Source of the DNA: Stenotrophomonas sp. BIO128-Bstrain
Lineage (GTDB): Bacteria > Pseudomonadota > Gammaproteobacteria > Xanthomonadales > Xanthomonadaceae
Direction of reading: 5' to 3'
Assembly: GCF_030128875.1 (NCBI RefSeq)
Contig: NZ_CP124620.1
Span: 3,545,001 to 3,609,000 of the forward strand
Length of the DNA: 64,000 nt
Made by a program: the position numbers and the translations under genes. The notes beneath the pieces are model-generated. The model was not told where the DNA came from and did not search any database. It was given only the letters and a program-made list of their open reading frames with translations. This document shows, piece after piece, positions 19,762 to 29,373 of the stretch. Position 1 is the stretch's first letter, and the number at the start of each line of letters is the position of its first letter.

Positions 19762-20451
19762 ATGTCGATCCGAGACTGGCCCACTGCCGAGCGTCCCCGC
19801 GAAAAGCTGCTTGCCCAGGGCGCCGGCGCCCTGTCCGATGCCGAGCTGCTGGCGATCTTCCTGGGCTCGGGGCTGCGCGGGCGCGATGCGGTGGAGACCG
19901 CGCGCGACCTGCTGCAGTCCCACGGCCCCCTGCGCAACCTGCTTGATCTGCCGGCCACCGCGCTGGCCGCCCTGCCCGGCCTGGGCCCGGCCCGCAGCTG
20001 CAAGCTGGTGGCCGGGCTGGAACTGGCGCACCGGCATCTGGCCGCCGAGCTGGCCCGGGGCGACAGCCTGCGCGACCCCGCCGCCGCCGGGCGCTACTTC
20101 AAGCAGCGGCTTCGGTCGCGTCCCAACGAGGTGTTCGCCGCGCTGTTCCTGGACAACCAGCACCGCACGCTGGCCTGCGAGGAGCTGTTCAGCGGCACGG
20201 TGGACGCGGCGGCGGTCTACCCGCGCGAGGTGGTCCGGCGCGCCCTGCTGCACAACGCGGCGGCGGTGATCGTCAGCCACAACCACCCTTCCGGCAGTGC
20301 CGAACCCTCGCTGGAAGACCGCCGGATCACCACGCTGCTGCAGCAGGCCTTGGCCCTGGTGGACATCCGCCTGCTCGACCACGTCGTGATCGGCGACGGG
20401 GCCCCGGTATCGATGGCCGCGCGCGGGTGGATGGGCATCGCAGCGGCCTGA
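19762..20451 (+). CDS. radC: RadC family protein (JAB/MPN metalloprotease fold)
   Basis: This 229-residue protein has an N-terminal helix-hairpin-helix-like region ([11 protein letters not shown]) and a C-terminal RadC/JAMM domain with the zinc motif SHNHPSG followed by the downstream Asp ([10 protein letters not shown]). The name RadC is historical; the molecular function is unsettled. The ATG at 19762 gives the usual [17 protein letters not shown] start. A GTG 15 bases upstream is possible. It is divergent from coaBC, the standard arrangement in gammaproteobacteria. Confidence 0.93.
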   Translation: MSIRDWPTAERPREKLLAQGAGALSDAELLAIFLGSGLRGRDAVETARDLLQSHGPLRNLLDLPATALAALPGLGPARSCKLVAGLELAHRHLAAELARGDSLRDPAAAGRYFKQRLRSRPNEVFAALFLDNQHRTLACEELFSGTVDAAAVYPREVVRRALLHNAAAVIVSHNHPSGSAEPSLEDRRITTLLQQALALVDIRLLDHVVIGDGAPVSMAARGWMGIAAA

Positions 20452-20552
20452 TCCGGGCGGGAAACGCCGCCGCTCGGCCCCGGTTCAATGGATCGGGGTG
20501 GCTTCTGGGCTAAAATTGCCGATTCCGCCGCTCCAGTCCCAAAGCAGGCCTT

Positions 20553-22241
20553 GTGAAAAATCTCCTCCGCGCCCTGATCAGCCAAGGCATCGAAGCCTTG
20601 CGCGCCAACGGCACTCTGCCGGCCGATACCCTGACCCCGGAATTCGTGGTCGAACGCCCGAAGACCCGTGAGCACGGCGATTTCGCCACCAACGCCGCGA
20701 TGCTGCTGGCCAAGCCGGCGCGCAGCAATCCGCGCGCCCTGGCCCAGGCGCTGCTTGATGCGCTGCCCAAGAGCGATGACGTGGCCCGCGTCGAGATCGC
20801 CGGCCCGGGCTTCATCAATTTCCACCTTGCCCCGAGCGCCTACCAGCGCGAAGCGGCCAGTGTGCTCAAGGAAGGCGCCGATTACGGCCACAACCTGAGC
20901 GGCAACGGCCGCACCGTGGGCGTGGAATACGTGTCGGCCAACCCGACCGGTCCGCTGCATGTCGGCCACGGCCGCGCGGCGGCGATCGGTGACTGCTTGG
21001 CGCGCCTGCTGGAAGTGAACGGCTGGAACGCCAAGCGCGAGTTCTATTACAACGACGCCGGCGTGCAGATCGAGAACCTGGCGCTGTCCACCCAGGCACG
21101 TGCTAAGGGCCTCAAGCCCGACGACGCCGGCTGGCCGGAAGCGGGCTACCGCGGCGATTACATCGAGGATGTGGCCAAGGCTTACCTGGCCGGCGCCACC
21201 GTAGAGCTGGAAGGCCATTCGGTGGTTGGCGAGCGCGACCCGGACAACCTCGATGCGATCCGTCGCTTCGCCGTGGCCTACCTGCGCAACGAGCAGAACC
21301 AGGACCTGGCCGCGTTCGGCGTGGATTTCGACATCTACTTCCTGGAAAGCTCGCTGTACAAGGACGGCAAGGTCGAAGAGACCGTTGCCCAGCTCAATGC
21401 GGCCGGCCACACCTATGAGGAAGGCGGCGCGCTGTGGCTGCGCTCGACCGACTTCGGTGACGACAAGGACCGCGTGATGCGCAAGTCCGACGGCACCTAC
21501 ACCTACTTCCTGCCCGACGTGGCCTACCACCTGAGCAAGTGGCAGCGCGGCTACGAGCGCGCGATCACCGAGCTGGGCGCGGACCACCACGGTTCGCTGG
21601 CGCGCGTGCGCGCCGGCCTGCAGGCGCTGGACGTCGGCATCCCGAAGGGCTGGCCGGAATACGTGCTGCACCAGATGGTGACGGTGATGCGCGGCGGCGA
21701 GGAAGTGAAGCTCTCCAAGCGTGCCGGCAGCTACCTGACCCTGCGCGACCTGATCGAAGAAGCCGGCCGCGATGCGACCCGCTGGTTCCTGATCGCGCGC
21801 AAGCCCGATTCGCAGCTGACCTTCGATATCGATCTGGCCCGCCAGCAGAGCAACGACAACCCGGTGTTCTACGTGCAGTACGCGCATGCCCGCGTCTGCA
21901 GCCTGCTGCGCCAGGCGCAGGAGAAGGGCCTGGGCTACACGCCGGCCGAAGGGCTGGCCGGGCTGTCCTCGCTGGGCGATGAGGCCTCGCTGTGGTTGAT
22001 GGTGGAAATGTCGCGCTTCCCGGAAGTCGTCGAGGCGGCCGGCCTGGCGCTGGAACCGCACCTGATCGCGCAGTACCTGCGTGAATTGGCGCATGCCTTC
22101 CACACGTGGTATCACGGCACGCAGGTACTGGTGGCCGACGAAAGCGAACGCAACGCCAAGCTGACGCTGGCCTGCGCCGCGCGCCAGGTCCTGGCCAATG
22201 GTCTGAACATCCTGGGCGTATCCGCCCCGGAAAAAATGTAA
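20553..22241 (+). CDS. argS: Arginyl-tRNA synthetase
   Basis: This 562-residue class I aminoacyl-tRNA synthetase has the HIGH-type motif [13 protein letters not shown] and a KMSKS-equivalent [13 protein letters not shown], with an anticodon-binding DALR domain at the C-terminus ([10 protein letters not shown] onward). It charges tRNA-Arg. The start is a GTG at 20553 giving [16 protein letters not shown], the family N-terminus. The next gene, a SPOR protein, follows 18 bases downstream, a pairing common in Xanthomonadaceae. Confidence 0.97.
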   Translation: MKNLLRALISQGIEALRANGTLPADTLTPEFVVERPKTREHGDFATNAAMLLAKPARSNPRALAQALLDALPKSDDVARVEIAGPGFINFHLAPSAYQREAASVLKEGADYGHNLSGNGRTVGVEYVSANPTGPLHVGHGRAAAIGDCLARLLEVNGWNAKREFYYNDAGVQIENLALSTQARAKGLKPDDAGWPEAGYRGDYIEDVAKAYLAGATVELEGHSVVGERDPDNLDAIRRFAVAYLRNEQNQDLAAFGVDFDIYFLESSLYKDGKVEETVAQLNAAGHTYEEGGALWLRSTDFGDDKDRVMRKSDGTYTYFLPDVAYHLSKWQRGYERAITELGADHHGSLARVRAGLQALDVGIPKGWPEYVLHQMVTVMRGGEEVKLSKRAGSYLTLRDLIEEAGRDATRWFLIARKPDSQLTFDIDLARQQSNDNPVFYVQYAHARVCSLLRQAQEKGLGYTPAEGLAGLSSLGDEASLWLMVEMSRFPEVVEAAGLALEPHLIAQYLRELAHAFHTWYHGTQVLVADESERNAKLTLACAARQVLANGLNILGVSAPEKM

Positions 22242-22259
22242 GCAGTGGAGAAGCAGTAA

Positions 22260-23111
22260 ATGGCAGCACGACGCGGCAAGAGCCAGGCACGGCGCAACAG
22301 CAACCAGGGCACCCCGGGATGGGTGTGGCTGGTCGCGGGTGTGGCGATTGCGGCCGTGGTGTTCCTGGCGGCACCCAACCTGTTCAAGAACGACGGTGAC
22401 GGTTTCCTGCGGGTCGGCCCGCAGCCGGACCCGAACGCCCAGCCGGCACCGGTGAGCGATGCCGACACCGACGTCGGCACCGAGCTGCCCAAGCCGGGTG
22501 CCGCCAAGCCGGCCGAGCCGGCCAAGCCGGCGGCGACGCAGTACGACTTCTACACCCTGCTGCCCGGCAAGGAAGTGGAAATGTCCGATGCGGAGCTGGC
22601 CGCAAGCGCACGCGCCGAAGACCAGCGCCGTGCCAAGGCCGAAGCACAGCGCGCGCAGGCCGCGCTGGAAGGCCGCCCGTTGCCGCCCGCACCGGCGCCG
22701 ACCAGCACCGCCGCGACCACCTCGCCTGCGGCAGTGAGCGCCGCCCCGCTGCCGGCTCCGGTGGCGGAGCGCCCGGCGACGACGCCGGCGCAGACCGCGG
22801 CGGCGGCTCCGGCTGCACCGACGCCGGCGGCGGCGGCGGCGACGCCGGCTGCCGGGGCGGCTGAGCCGGCAGCCAGCAACGTGCGCTACATCCTGCAGGC
22901 CGGTGCATTCGGCGCGTCTGGCGATGCCGAGGCCACCAAGGCCAAGCTGGCCATGATCGGCCTGGCCGCGCGGGTGGAATCTGCACAGATCAACGGCAAG
23001 ACGGTATACCGCGTGCGCATGGGGCCGTATGGCAGCGCCGGGGAGCTGGCCGAGGCGAAGCAGAAGCTGGATGGGACGGGGCTTCAGGCGATGGCGATCA
23101 AGGCGCAGTAG
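22260..23111 (+). CDS. SPOR-domain membrane protein (FtsN-like)
   Basis: This 283-residue protein has a basic N-terminus (MAARRGKSQARRN), one transmembrane helix at about residues 20-40, a long Ala/Pro-rich periplasmic linker (about 60-205) and a C-terminal SPOR domain (YILQAGAFGASGDAEATKAK to the end). SPOR domains bind denuded septal peptidoglycan, so it probably acts at the division site as FtsN does. It follows argS by 18 bases and ends at a strong terminator. Calling it FtsN itself is an inference from architecture. Confidence 0.85.
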   Translation: MAARRGKSQARRNSNQGTPGWVWLVAGVAIAAVVFLAAPNLFKNDGDGFLRVGPQPDPNAQPAPVSDADTDVGTELPKPGAAKPAEPAKPAATQYDFYTLLPGKEVEMSDAELAASARAEDQRRAKAEAQRAQAALEGRPLPPAPAPTSTAATTSPAAVSAAPLPAPVAERPATTPAQTAAAAPAAPTPAAAAATPAAGAAEPAASNVRYILQAGAFGASGDAEATKAKLAMIGLAARVESAQINGKTVYRVRMGPYGSAGELAEAKQKLDGTGLQAMAIKAQ

Positions 23112-23134
23112 CCGCGCGCCGCGACAATTACAGG

Positions 23135-23163
23135 AACGCCGGGTATTGCCTGGCGTTTTTTTT
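23135..23163 (+). terminator. Rho-independent terminator after the argS unit
   Basis: AACGCCGGG and CCTGGCGTT pair (one G-T wobble) around TATTG and are followed by eight T residues. It lies 24 bases after the SPOR gene stop. Confidence 0.85.
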
Positions 23164-23173
23164 ACCGCCCAGG

Positions 23174-23198
23174 GCAGCCGACCAACGGTCGGCTCTAC
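23174..23198. repeat. SMAG/GTAG REP element
   Basis: GCAGCCGACC-AAC-GGTCGGCTCTAC. It reads as a GTAG element on the minus strand, between the argS-unit terminator and the VOC gene. Confidence 0.85.
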
Positions 23199-23225
23199 GG
23201 GGCTACCTTTCAACGAGACGCCTCC

Positions 23226-23582
23226 ATGAGCACCGCACCCGGCAACGATCGCCGGATCGACAACATTGAATTCAACGTGGCTGACATCGCGCGCAGCAAG
23301 GCGTTCTACGGCAGCGTGTTCGGCTGGTCGTTCACCGATTACGGCCCGGGCTATACCGAGTTCTACGATGGCCGCCTGCGCGGTGGGTTCACCACCGACG
23401 CGCCGGTGCGCGCCGGTGGGCCGTTGGTGATTCTGTATGCCGATGACCTGGTAGCCACGCAGCAGCGGCTGGAAGCGGCCGGCGCGGACATCTGCCAGGC
23501 GGCGTTCGATTTTCCGGGTGGGCGGCGGTTTCATTTCCGCGATCCGGATGGGTATGAGTTGGCGGTGTGGACGGCCGCCTGA
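23226..23582 (+). CDS. VOC (glyoxalase/bleomycin-resistance fold) protein
   Basis: This 118-residue single-domain protein has the VOC pattern: NIEFNVADIARSKAFYGSVFGWSF at the N-terminus and HFRDPDGYELAVW at the C-terminus, where the last Glu is a usual metal ligand. The family includes lyases, dioxygenases and antibiotic-binding proteins; the substrate cannot be told from sequence. SMAG elements flank it on both sides, so it looks like an isolated gene. Confidence 0.85.
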   Translation: MSTAPGNDRRIDNIEFNVADIARSKAFYGSVFGWSFTDYGPGYTEFYDGRLRGGFTTDAPVRAGGPLVILYADDLVATQQRLEAAGADICQAAFDFPGGRRFHFRDPDGYELAVWTAA

Positions 23583-23583
23583 G

Positions 23584-23693
23584 GTAGAGCCGACCGTTGG
23601 TCGGCTGCCAGGATGCAGGTAGAGCCGACCGTTGGTCGGCTGCCGTCAGCGGTGGGTATGCGCCAAGGGCAGCCGACCAACGGTCGGCTCTAC
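23584..23693. repeat. Cluster of three SMAG/GTAG REP elements
   Basis: Copies at 23584-23608 and 23619-23643 are direct repeats beginning GTAGAGCCGACCGTTGGTCGGC. A third at 23669-23693 is inverted. The first begins 2 bases after the VOC gene stop. Confidence 0.9.
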
Positions 23694-23697
23694 CAGT

Positions 23698-23782
23698 TTC
23701 GGGCGTGCAGCCGAAGCGTTCGCCGGTTCGGGCGTGCGGCCGAGGTGTTGGCCCGTTCGGGTGTGTGGCCGAGGTGTTGGCC
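23698..23782. repeat. Three-copy tandem repeat, period 29
   Basis: Units start at 23698, 23727 and 23756, each beginning TTCGGG(C/T)GTG; units two and three share GGCCGAGGTGTTGGCC. It lies directly after the SMAG cluster and before the end of the SDR gene. Divergence rises from unit 3 to unit 1. Confidence 0.75.
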
Positions 23783-23797
23783 AGCGGTGCCCTTGGA

Positions 23798-25130
<1,333 letters not shown>

Positions 25131-25287
25131 TGCCTGCTCCATTGCCTGTCGATGCCTGATCGCGGCACTGTGCGTCACTTTCGTGGCAGCCAGATGACAG
25201 CGACCACCGGTCGCAGCCGGCCGCGCGCCCGGCACGGGGTAAAATGACCGCCAGCCGCGCAGCCGCGCCGGCGGTATTGGACGTCCC

Positions 25288-25758
25288 ATGATCAACAACG
25301 ATGTACTGCGCAGCATCCGCTACATGCTCGACCTCAGCGACGGCATGATCGCCGACACCTGTGCCCTGGCCGATCCAGCCTTCGTGGTCGACAAGGCCGA
25401 TGTGGCCGGCTGGCTGCGCAAGGAAGACGAGGAAGGCTTCGTGCCCTGCGACGATCGCACCCTGGCACATTTCCTGGATGGCCTGATCGTGCATTTCCGC
25501 GGCCGCGACGAGAGCCAGCCGGCGCGCCCGGTGGAAAAGCGCATCACCAACAACCTGGTGCTGAAGAAGCTGCGCGTCGCCTTCCAGCTGAAGGACGTGG
25601 ACATGCACGAAGTGTTCGACGCCGCCGGTTTCTCGGTCTCCAAGCCGGAACTGTCCGCGCTGTTCCGTCAGCCGGACCACAAGAACTACCGCGCCTGCGG
25701 TGACCAGATGCTGCGCAATTTCCTCAAGGGCCTGACCCTGCGCGTGCGCGGCGCCTGA
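25288..25758 (+). CDS. DUF1456 family protein (YehS-like)
   Basis: This 156-residue protein has two copies of the DUF1456 helical unit (MINNDVLRSIRYMLDLSD and ITNNLVLKKLRVAFQLKD begin each half, each ending in an LRNFLKGL- or LAHFLDGL-type motif). The length matches E. coli YehS (156). Function is unknown. It is probably cytoplasmic and monocistronic. Confidence 0.92.
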   Translation: MINNDVLRSIRYMLDLSDGMIADTCALADPAFVVDKADVAGWLRKEDEEGFVPCDDRTLAHFLDGLIVHFRGRDESQPARPVEKRITNNLVLKKLRVAFQLKDVDMHEVFDAAGFSVSKPELSALFRQPDHKNYRACGDQMLRNFLKGLTLRVRGA

Positions 25759-25917
25759 AGACGTCGTTGATGCGTGGCTCCGATGCAGGGGCCACGCGCC
25801 TCAACTGCTTGGCGTGGGTGAGCCATCTGGATTTCAGATGCATGGGATGAAGACGTTTCATTTCCCCCTTTCGCCCATCAGGCGGACACTGGCGCCCCTT
25901 CTTTCCCGGAGCCCGTC

Positions 25918-27093
25918 ATGAGCAACGACGCGCCCTCGCCACTCAGCCGTTGGCAGGTCCTGTTGATGGCCTTCGCCACCGGCGTGGCCGTGGCCAGCAA
26001 CTACTACGCGCAGCCGCTGCTGCATACCATCGCCGGCCAGTTCGGCGTGTCCTTCGCGCGGGCCGGCACGGTGGTGACCGTCGCCCAGCTGAGCTATGCG
26101 GCGGGCCTGATCCTGCTGGTGCCGCTGGGCGATCTGTTCGAGCGCCGCCGGTTGATCGTGGTGATGTCGCTGCTGTCCGCGGCGGGGCTGGTGCTGAGCG
26201 CGCTCAGCCATCAGTTCGTGTGGCTGCTGGTGGGCACCGCGCTGACCGGCCTGTTCTCGGTGGTGGCGCAGGTGCTGGTGCCGTTCGCGGCCACGCTGGC
26301 GCGGCCAGAAGAACGCGGCCAGGTCGTGGGCACGGTGATGAGCGGGCTGCTGCTCGGCATCCTGCTGGCACGCACCGTGGCCGGGGCACTGTCCTCGCTG
26401 GGCGACTGGCGCACCGTGTACTGGATCGCCGCGGCCGCGCTGGTGCTGACCACGGGCATGCTCTATCGGCATCTGCCGCGCTTCCATCAGACCGCCGGGC
26501 TGGGCTACCTGCAGCTGCTGCGCTCGATCGGTACGCTGTTCGCGCAGGAGCCGGTGTTCCGCCTGCGCACCGTGCTGGGTGCGCTGAGCTTTGCGATGTT
26601 CGCGATCTTCTGGACGCCACTGGCGTTCCTGCTGGCCGCCGAACCGTATGGCTACAGCGATGCGACGATCGGCCTGTTCGGGCTGGTCGGTGCGGCCGGC
26701 ACGCTGGCCGCGGGCGTGGCCGGGCGCATGGCCGACCGGGGCAAGGCGGCGCTGGCGACGACCGTGGCGCTGGTGCTGCTGGCCGCATCGTGGCTGCCGC
26801 TGGGCTTTTCCACGCACTCGCTGATCGCACTGGTGCTGGGCGTGATCGTGCTCGACCTGGCCGCGCAGCTGCTGCACGTGAGCAACCAGAACGTGGTCTA
26901 TGCGCTGCGTCCGGACGCCCGCAACCGGCTCAATGCCGGCTACATGACCGGCTATTTCATCGGCGGCTCGCTGGGCTCACTGGTCTCGGCGCAGGTCTTT
27001 GATCGCTTCGGCTGGACCGGCGTGTGCGTGACCGGTGCCGGCGTCGCGATGGTTGCGATCGCGGTGTGGACGGTGGCGGTAGTACGCCGGTAG
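25918..27093 (+). CDS. MFS efflux transporter
   Basis: This 391-residue protein has about 12 transmembrane helices. The start (ATGVAVASNYYAQPLLHTIA) and LVPLGDLFERRRLIV (MFS motif A) are typical of the YgaY/arabinose-efflux-like branch of drug:H+ antiporters. The substrate is unknown. Its stop codon TAG is supplied by the GTAG head of a SMAG repeat at 27090. It is flanked by DUF1456 and a SMAG cluster. Confidence 0.88.
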   Translation: MSNDAPSPLSRWQVLLMAFATGVAVASNYYAQPLLHTIAGQFGVSFARAGTVVTVAQLSYAAGLILLVPLGDLFERRRLIVVMSLLSAAGLVLSALSHQFVWLLVGTALTGLFSVVAQVLVPFAATLARPEERGQVVGTVMSGLLLGILLARTVAGALSSLGDWRTVYWIAAAALVLTTGMLYRHLPRFHQTAGLGYLQLLRSIGTLFAQEPVFRLRTVLGALSFAMFAIFWTPLAFLLAAEPYGYSDATIGLFGLVGAAGTLAAGVAGRMADRGKAALATTVALVLLAASWLPLGFSTHSLIALVLGVIVLDLAAQLLHVSNQNVVYALRPDARNRLNAGYMTGYFIGGSLGSLVSAQVFDRFGWTGVCVTGAGVAMVAIAVWTVAVVRR

Positions 27094-27231
27094 AGCCGAC
27101 CGTTGATCGGCGGCATTGCGCGCCGCCTGGGGCAGCCGACCAACGGTCGGCTCTACCCGGTGGGGTTCGCACCCGACGTCTGGAATATCGGGTGAGGTTG
27201 GCTCGAGCAGCCGACCAACGGTCGGATCTAC
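27090..27231. repeat. Cluster of three SMAG/GTAG REP elements
   Basis: A GTAG copy at 27090-27114, with one base change in the loop-side stem, overlaps the MFS gene stop codon. Inverted copies lie at 27132-27156 and 27207-27231 (the last with GGATCTAC). They lie between the convergent MFS and porin-like genes. Confidence 0.88.
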
Positions 27232-27255
27232 CGCGCGGGGTGGGTGGGCGCTCCG

Positions 27256-27954
27256 TCAGAAGGCGGTTTGTACCGCGAACTCGATGCGCGAGCCTGCGTT
27301 GCCGGGGAACAGGCGTTTGGCCGCACCATCGGTGTCGTGCGCGGTGAGGCGCAGCTCCCACGGGCCGTGCACCTTCCAGATGGCGCTGAGCTGGCCGTGC
27401 AGGTAGTCGTCGGCCTGCGCGCTGTCCAGCCAGTAGCGGCCCACCGCCCCTTCGATACGCCACTGCTCCCCCAGCGGCAGGCGCGCACCGAGCTGGGCGT
27501 AGGTGCCGCCATGGCCACCGGCCAACGCGTTGTCGGAGACGCCGACCTGCAGCCAGGCGCGCTCCCGCCAGGTGACGGTGCCATTGAGCTCGGTCCAGTC
27601 CAGATCGACCGTGGCGGACGGATAGACGTAGCGGGTCAGATTGACGTCCACGCTCCAGTCCGGCGTCACCGCCCCGCTCCAGCCGGCGACAAGATCAAAC
27701 TCGCTGCGCGCGCCGTTGTCCGGCCGGAACGAGACACCCGAGCCCCACGCCGAGGCATACCAGCCGTTGGACGCACTGAGTTTCACGCCCGCCTGCACGG
27801 CCGGATCGCCGTCGCTCTGCGAGCTGCCGCGCCAGACGTAGTCCGAGGTCAGCGTCGCATTGCCTTCCACAGCGGCCGCGGCCGCACCGCTCATGACCAG
27901 CCCCACCAGCACCACGCCGCAGCGCAGGCGCTGTTTCGAATAGTTACCCACCAC
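27256..27954 (-). CDS. TorF-family putative outer-membrane porin
   Basis: This 232-residue protein has a signal peptide ending near AAAAAV (about residue 28) and then alternating strands of a small beta barrel. The mature start ATLTSDYVWRGSSQSDGDPA and the C-terminal EFAVQTAF (terminal Phe) are characteristic of the TIGR02001/TorF group. It should lie in the outer membrane; solute specificity is unknown. It is convergent with the MFS gene across SMAG elements. Confidence 0.85.
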   Translation of the reverse strand: MVGNYSKQRLRCGVVLVGLVMSGAAAAAVEGNATLTSDYVWRGSSQSDGDPAVQAGVKLSASNGWYASAWGSGVSFRPDNGARSEFDLVAGWSGAVTPDWSVDVNLTRYVYPSATVDLDWTELNGTVTWRERAWLQVGVSDNALAGGHGGTYAQLGARLPLGEQWRIEGAVGRYWLDSAQADDYLHGQLSAIWKVHGPWELRLTAHDTDGAAKRLFPGNAGSRIEFAVQTAF

Positions 27955-28129
27955 GTGTCCCGCTCCAGATGACGGCCGCGCCGTCGAGAGCGACAGTGTC
28001 CTCAGGACCGGCGTAAAGCCGCCATGGCGTGGCCACCCGATCGGCGCAACGTTTCTGTAAATCCTGCGTCAGGGTGGCGCCGGGAGGTGCGCGGTATCAT
28101 GCCCACTCTGACCTGTTGCGAGTAATGGC

Positions 28130-28519
28130 GTGGACGCGATCCTGACCCCGGTATCGATTGGCGAGCTGATCGACAAGATCACCATCCTGGAAATCAAGGC
28201 CGAACGCATCACCGATGCCGGCAAGAACGCCAACGTCCGCAAGGAACTCGAGGGCCTGTGGCCGCTGTGGCAGCAGCAGGTAAGCGCTCAGCCGGGGCTG
28301 GAAGCACTGAAGACGCAGCTCAAGGCGATCAACGAGCGCATGTGGGAGATCCAGGACCAGCTGCGCGACAAGGAAGCAGCGCAGGTCTTCGACGATGCCT
28401 TCATCCAGCTGGCGCGCGGCGTCTATGGCACCAATGGCGAGCGGGTCAAGGTGAAGAACGAGATCAACCGGATCGCCGGCTCGCAGCTGGTCGAAGAAAA
28501 GCAGTACCAGGGCGAATAA
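28130..28519 (+). CDS. DUF6165 family protein
   Basis: This 129-residue, highly charged helical protein starts with a GTG (MDAILTPVSIGELIDKITIL) and contains ITNAGKN-like and KVKNEINRIAGS segments. It belongs to a small family of unknown function found in Xanthomonadaceae and other proteobacteria. It is convergent with the GntR regulator gene, 21 bases apart. The GTG start is the only one that keeps the conserved N-terminus. Confidence 0.82.
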   Translation: MDAILTPVSIGELIDKITILEIKAERITDAGKNANVRKELEGLWPLWQQQVSAQPGLEALKTQLKAINERMWEIQDQLRDKEAAQVFDDAFIQLARGVYGTNGERVKVKNEINRIAGSQLVEEKQYQGE

Positions 28520-28540
28520 TCGCGCCGGCGCGCGCCGGGC

Positions 28541-29287
28541 TCAGTGCCCGGTCGCGGCCCTGAAGCGTTCGCGGTCCTGCTGGGTCCGCCGGCGGATTTC
28601 GGCCAGCGCTTCGTTCTCGGTGGCTTCCAGCATCGATTCGAACAGACGCTGGAAGTGGTTGCGCATGGCCAACCGTGCCGCTGCCGGGTCGCGCTGGCGC
28701 AAGGCGTCCAGAATCCGGGTGTGTTCCTCGTCGCGGGTGTCATCGTCGTTGTGGCAGACGTTGGCATACACCTGCTTGACCCGCGGCAGTTCGTTGCGCA
28801 TCCGCCAGATCAGCTGCACGCAGTGCTCCACCACCGGGTTGCCGGCGATCCGCGCGATCGAGAGGTGGAACTGGCGGTCGGCCTCGCTGGCCGCCGCTTC
28901 GCCCGAATTGGGGTCGACCATGGCCGCGATCAGGCCGGCCAGGTCCTCCAGTTCGGCATCGGTGATGCGGCTGGCCGCCATCGCTGCGGCCTCGGCCTCG
29001 ATCACCGCGCGGGCGGCGGTCAGGTCGAACGCCGAGACATCGGGCAGTGCGCCCGGCGCCTGTGACGGTTTGGCCTTCACGTAAACGCCCGAGCCGGTCT
29101 TGATGGTGATCAGGCCCTGCGCTTCCAGGGCGATTTCCGCCTCCCGCACCGTCACCCGGCTCACGCCCAGGCGTTCGGCCAGGTCGCGTTCGCCCGGCAG
29201 GCGCGAGCCCGGCGGGAATTCGCCCTTCTCGATCAGCGCGACGATTTCGGCGGCAATGGACTGGTACAGACGGGGTTCGGACATCAT
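28541..29287 (-). CDS. GntR/FadR-type regulator of the alginate locus
   Basis: This 248-residue regulator has an N-terminal winged helix (LYQSIAAEIVALIEKGEFPPG, then ERLGVSRVTVREAEIALE) and a C-terminal FCD all-helical ligand domain with the metal-site histidines spread through FHLSIARIAGNP, CHNDDDTRDEEH and MRNHFQRL. FadR-type members of this kind (UxuR/ExuR/KdgR-like) usually sense uronates or their derivatives. It lies just after the TonB receptor gene on the same strand and probably controls the divergent alginate genes through ATTGGT/ACCAAT sites. Two consecutive ATGs (29287 and 29284) are possible; AGG lies upstream. Confidence 0.87.
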   Translation of the reverse strand: MMSEPRLYQSIAAEIVALIEKGEFPPGSRLPGERDLAERLGVSRVTVREAEIALEAQGLITIKTGSGVYVKAKPSQAPGALPDVSAFDLTAARAVIEAEAAAMAASRITDAELEDLAGLIAAMVDPNSGEAAASEADRQFHLSIARIAGNPVVEHCVQLIWRMRNELPRVKQVYANVCHNDDDTRDEEHTRILDALRQRDPAAARLAMRNHFQRLFESMLEATENEALAEIRRRTQQDRERFRAATGH

Positions 29288-29343
29288 CAAAGGCCTGCTG
29301 ACAGGTGGCTGGGGACCGACACGCGACCGCGCCTTCAGAGAGC

Positions 29344-29366
29344 GGCGCGGTCGGAAAAACCGCGCC
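29344..29366 (-). terminator. Possible hairpin terminator of the TonB receptor gene
   Basis: GGCGCGGT and ACCGCGCC pair over 8 bp, 7 bases past the receptor stop, with a T-rich loop on the minus strand. There is no T-run after the stem, so it could be only a stabilising hairpin. Confidence 0.4.
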
Positions 29367-29373
29367 ACTGACC

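Noticed and set aside
20217..23534. Minus-strand open frame of 1105 codons across argS, the SPOR gene and the VOC gene
   Set aside because: It covers three well-supported plus-strand genes and a strong terminator; composition is a shadow of GC-rich codons.
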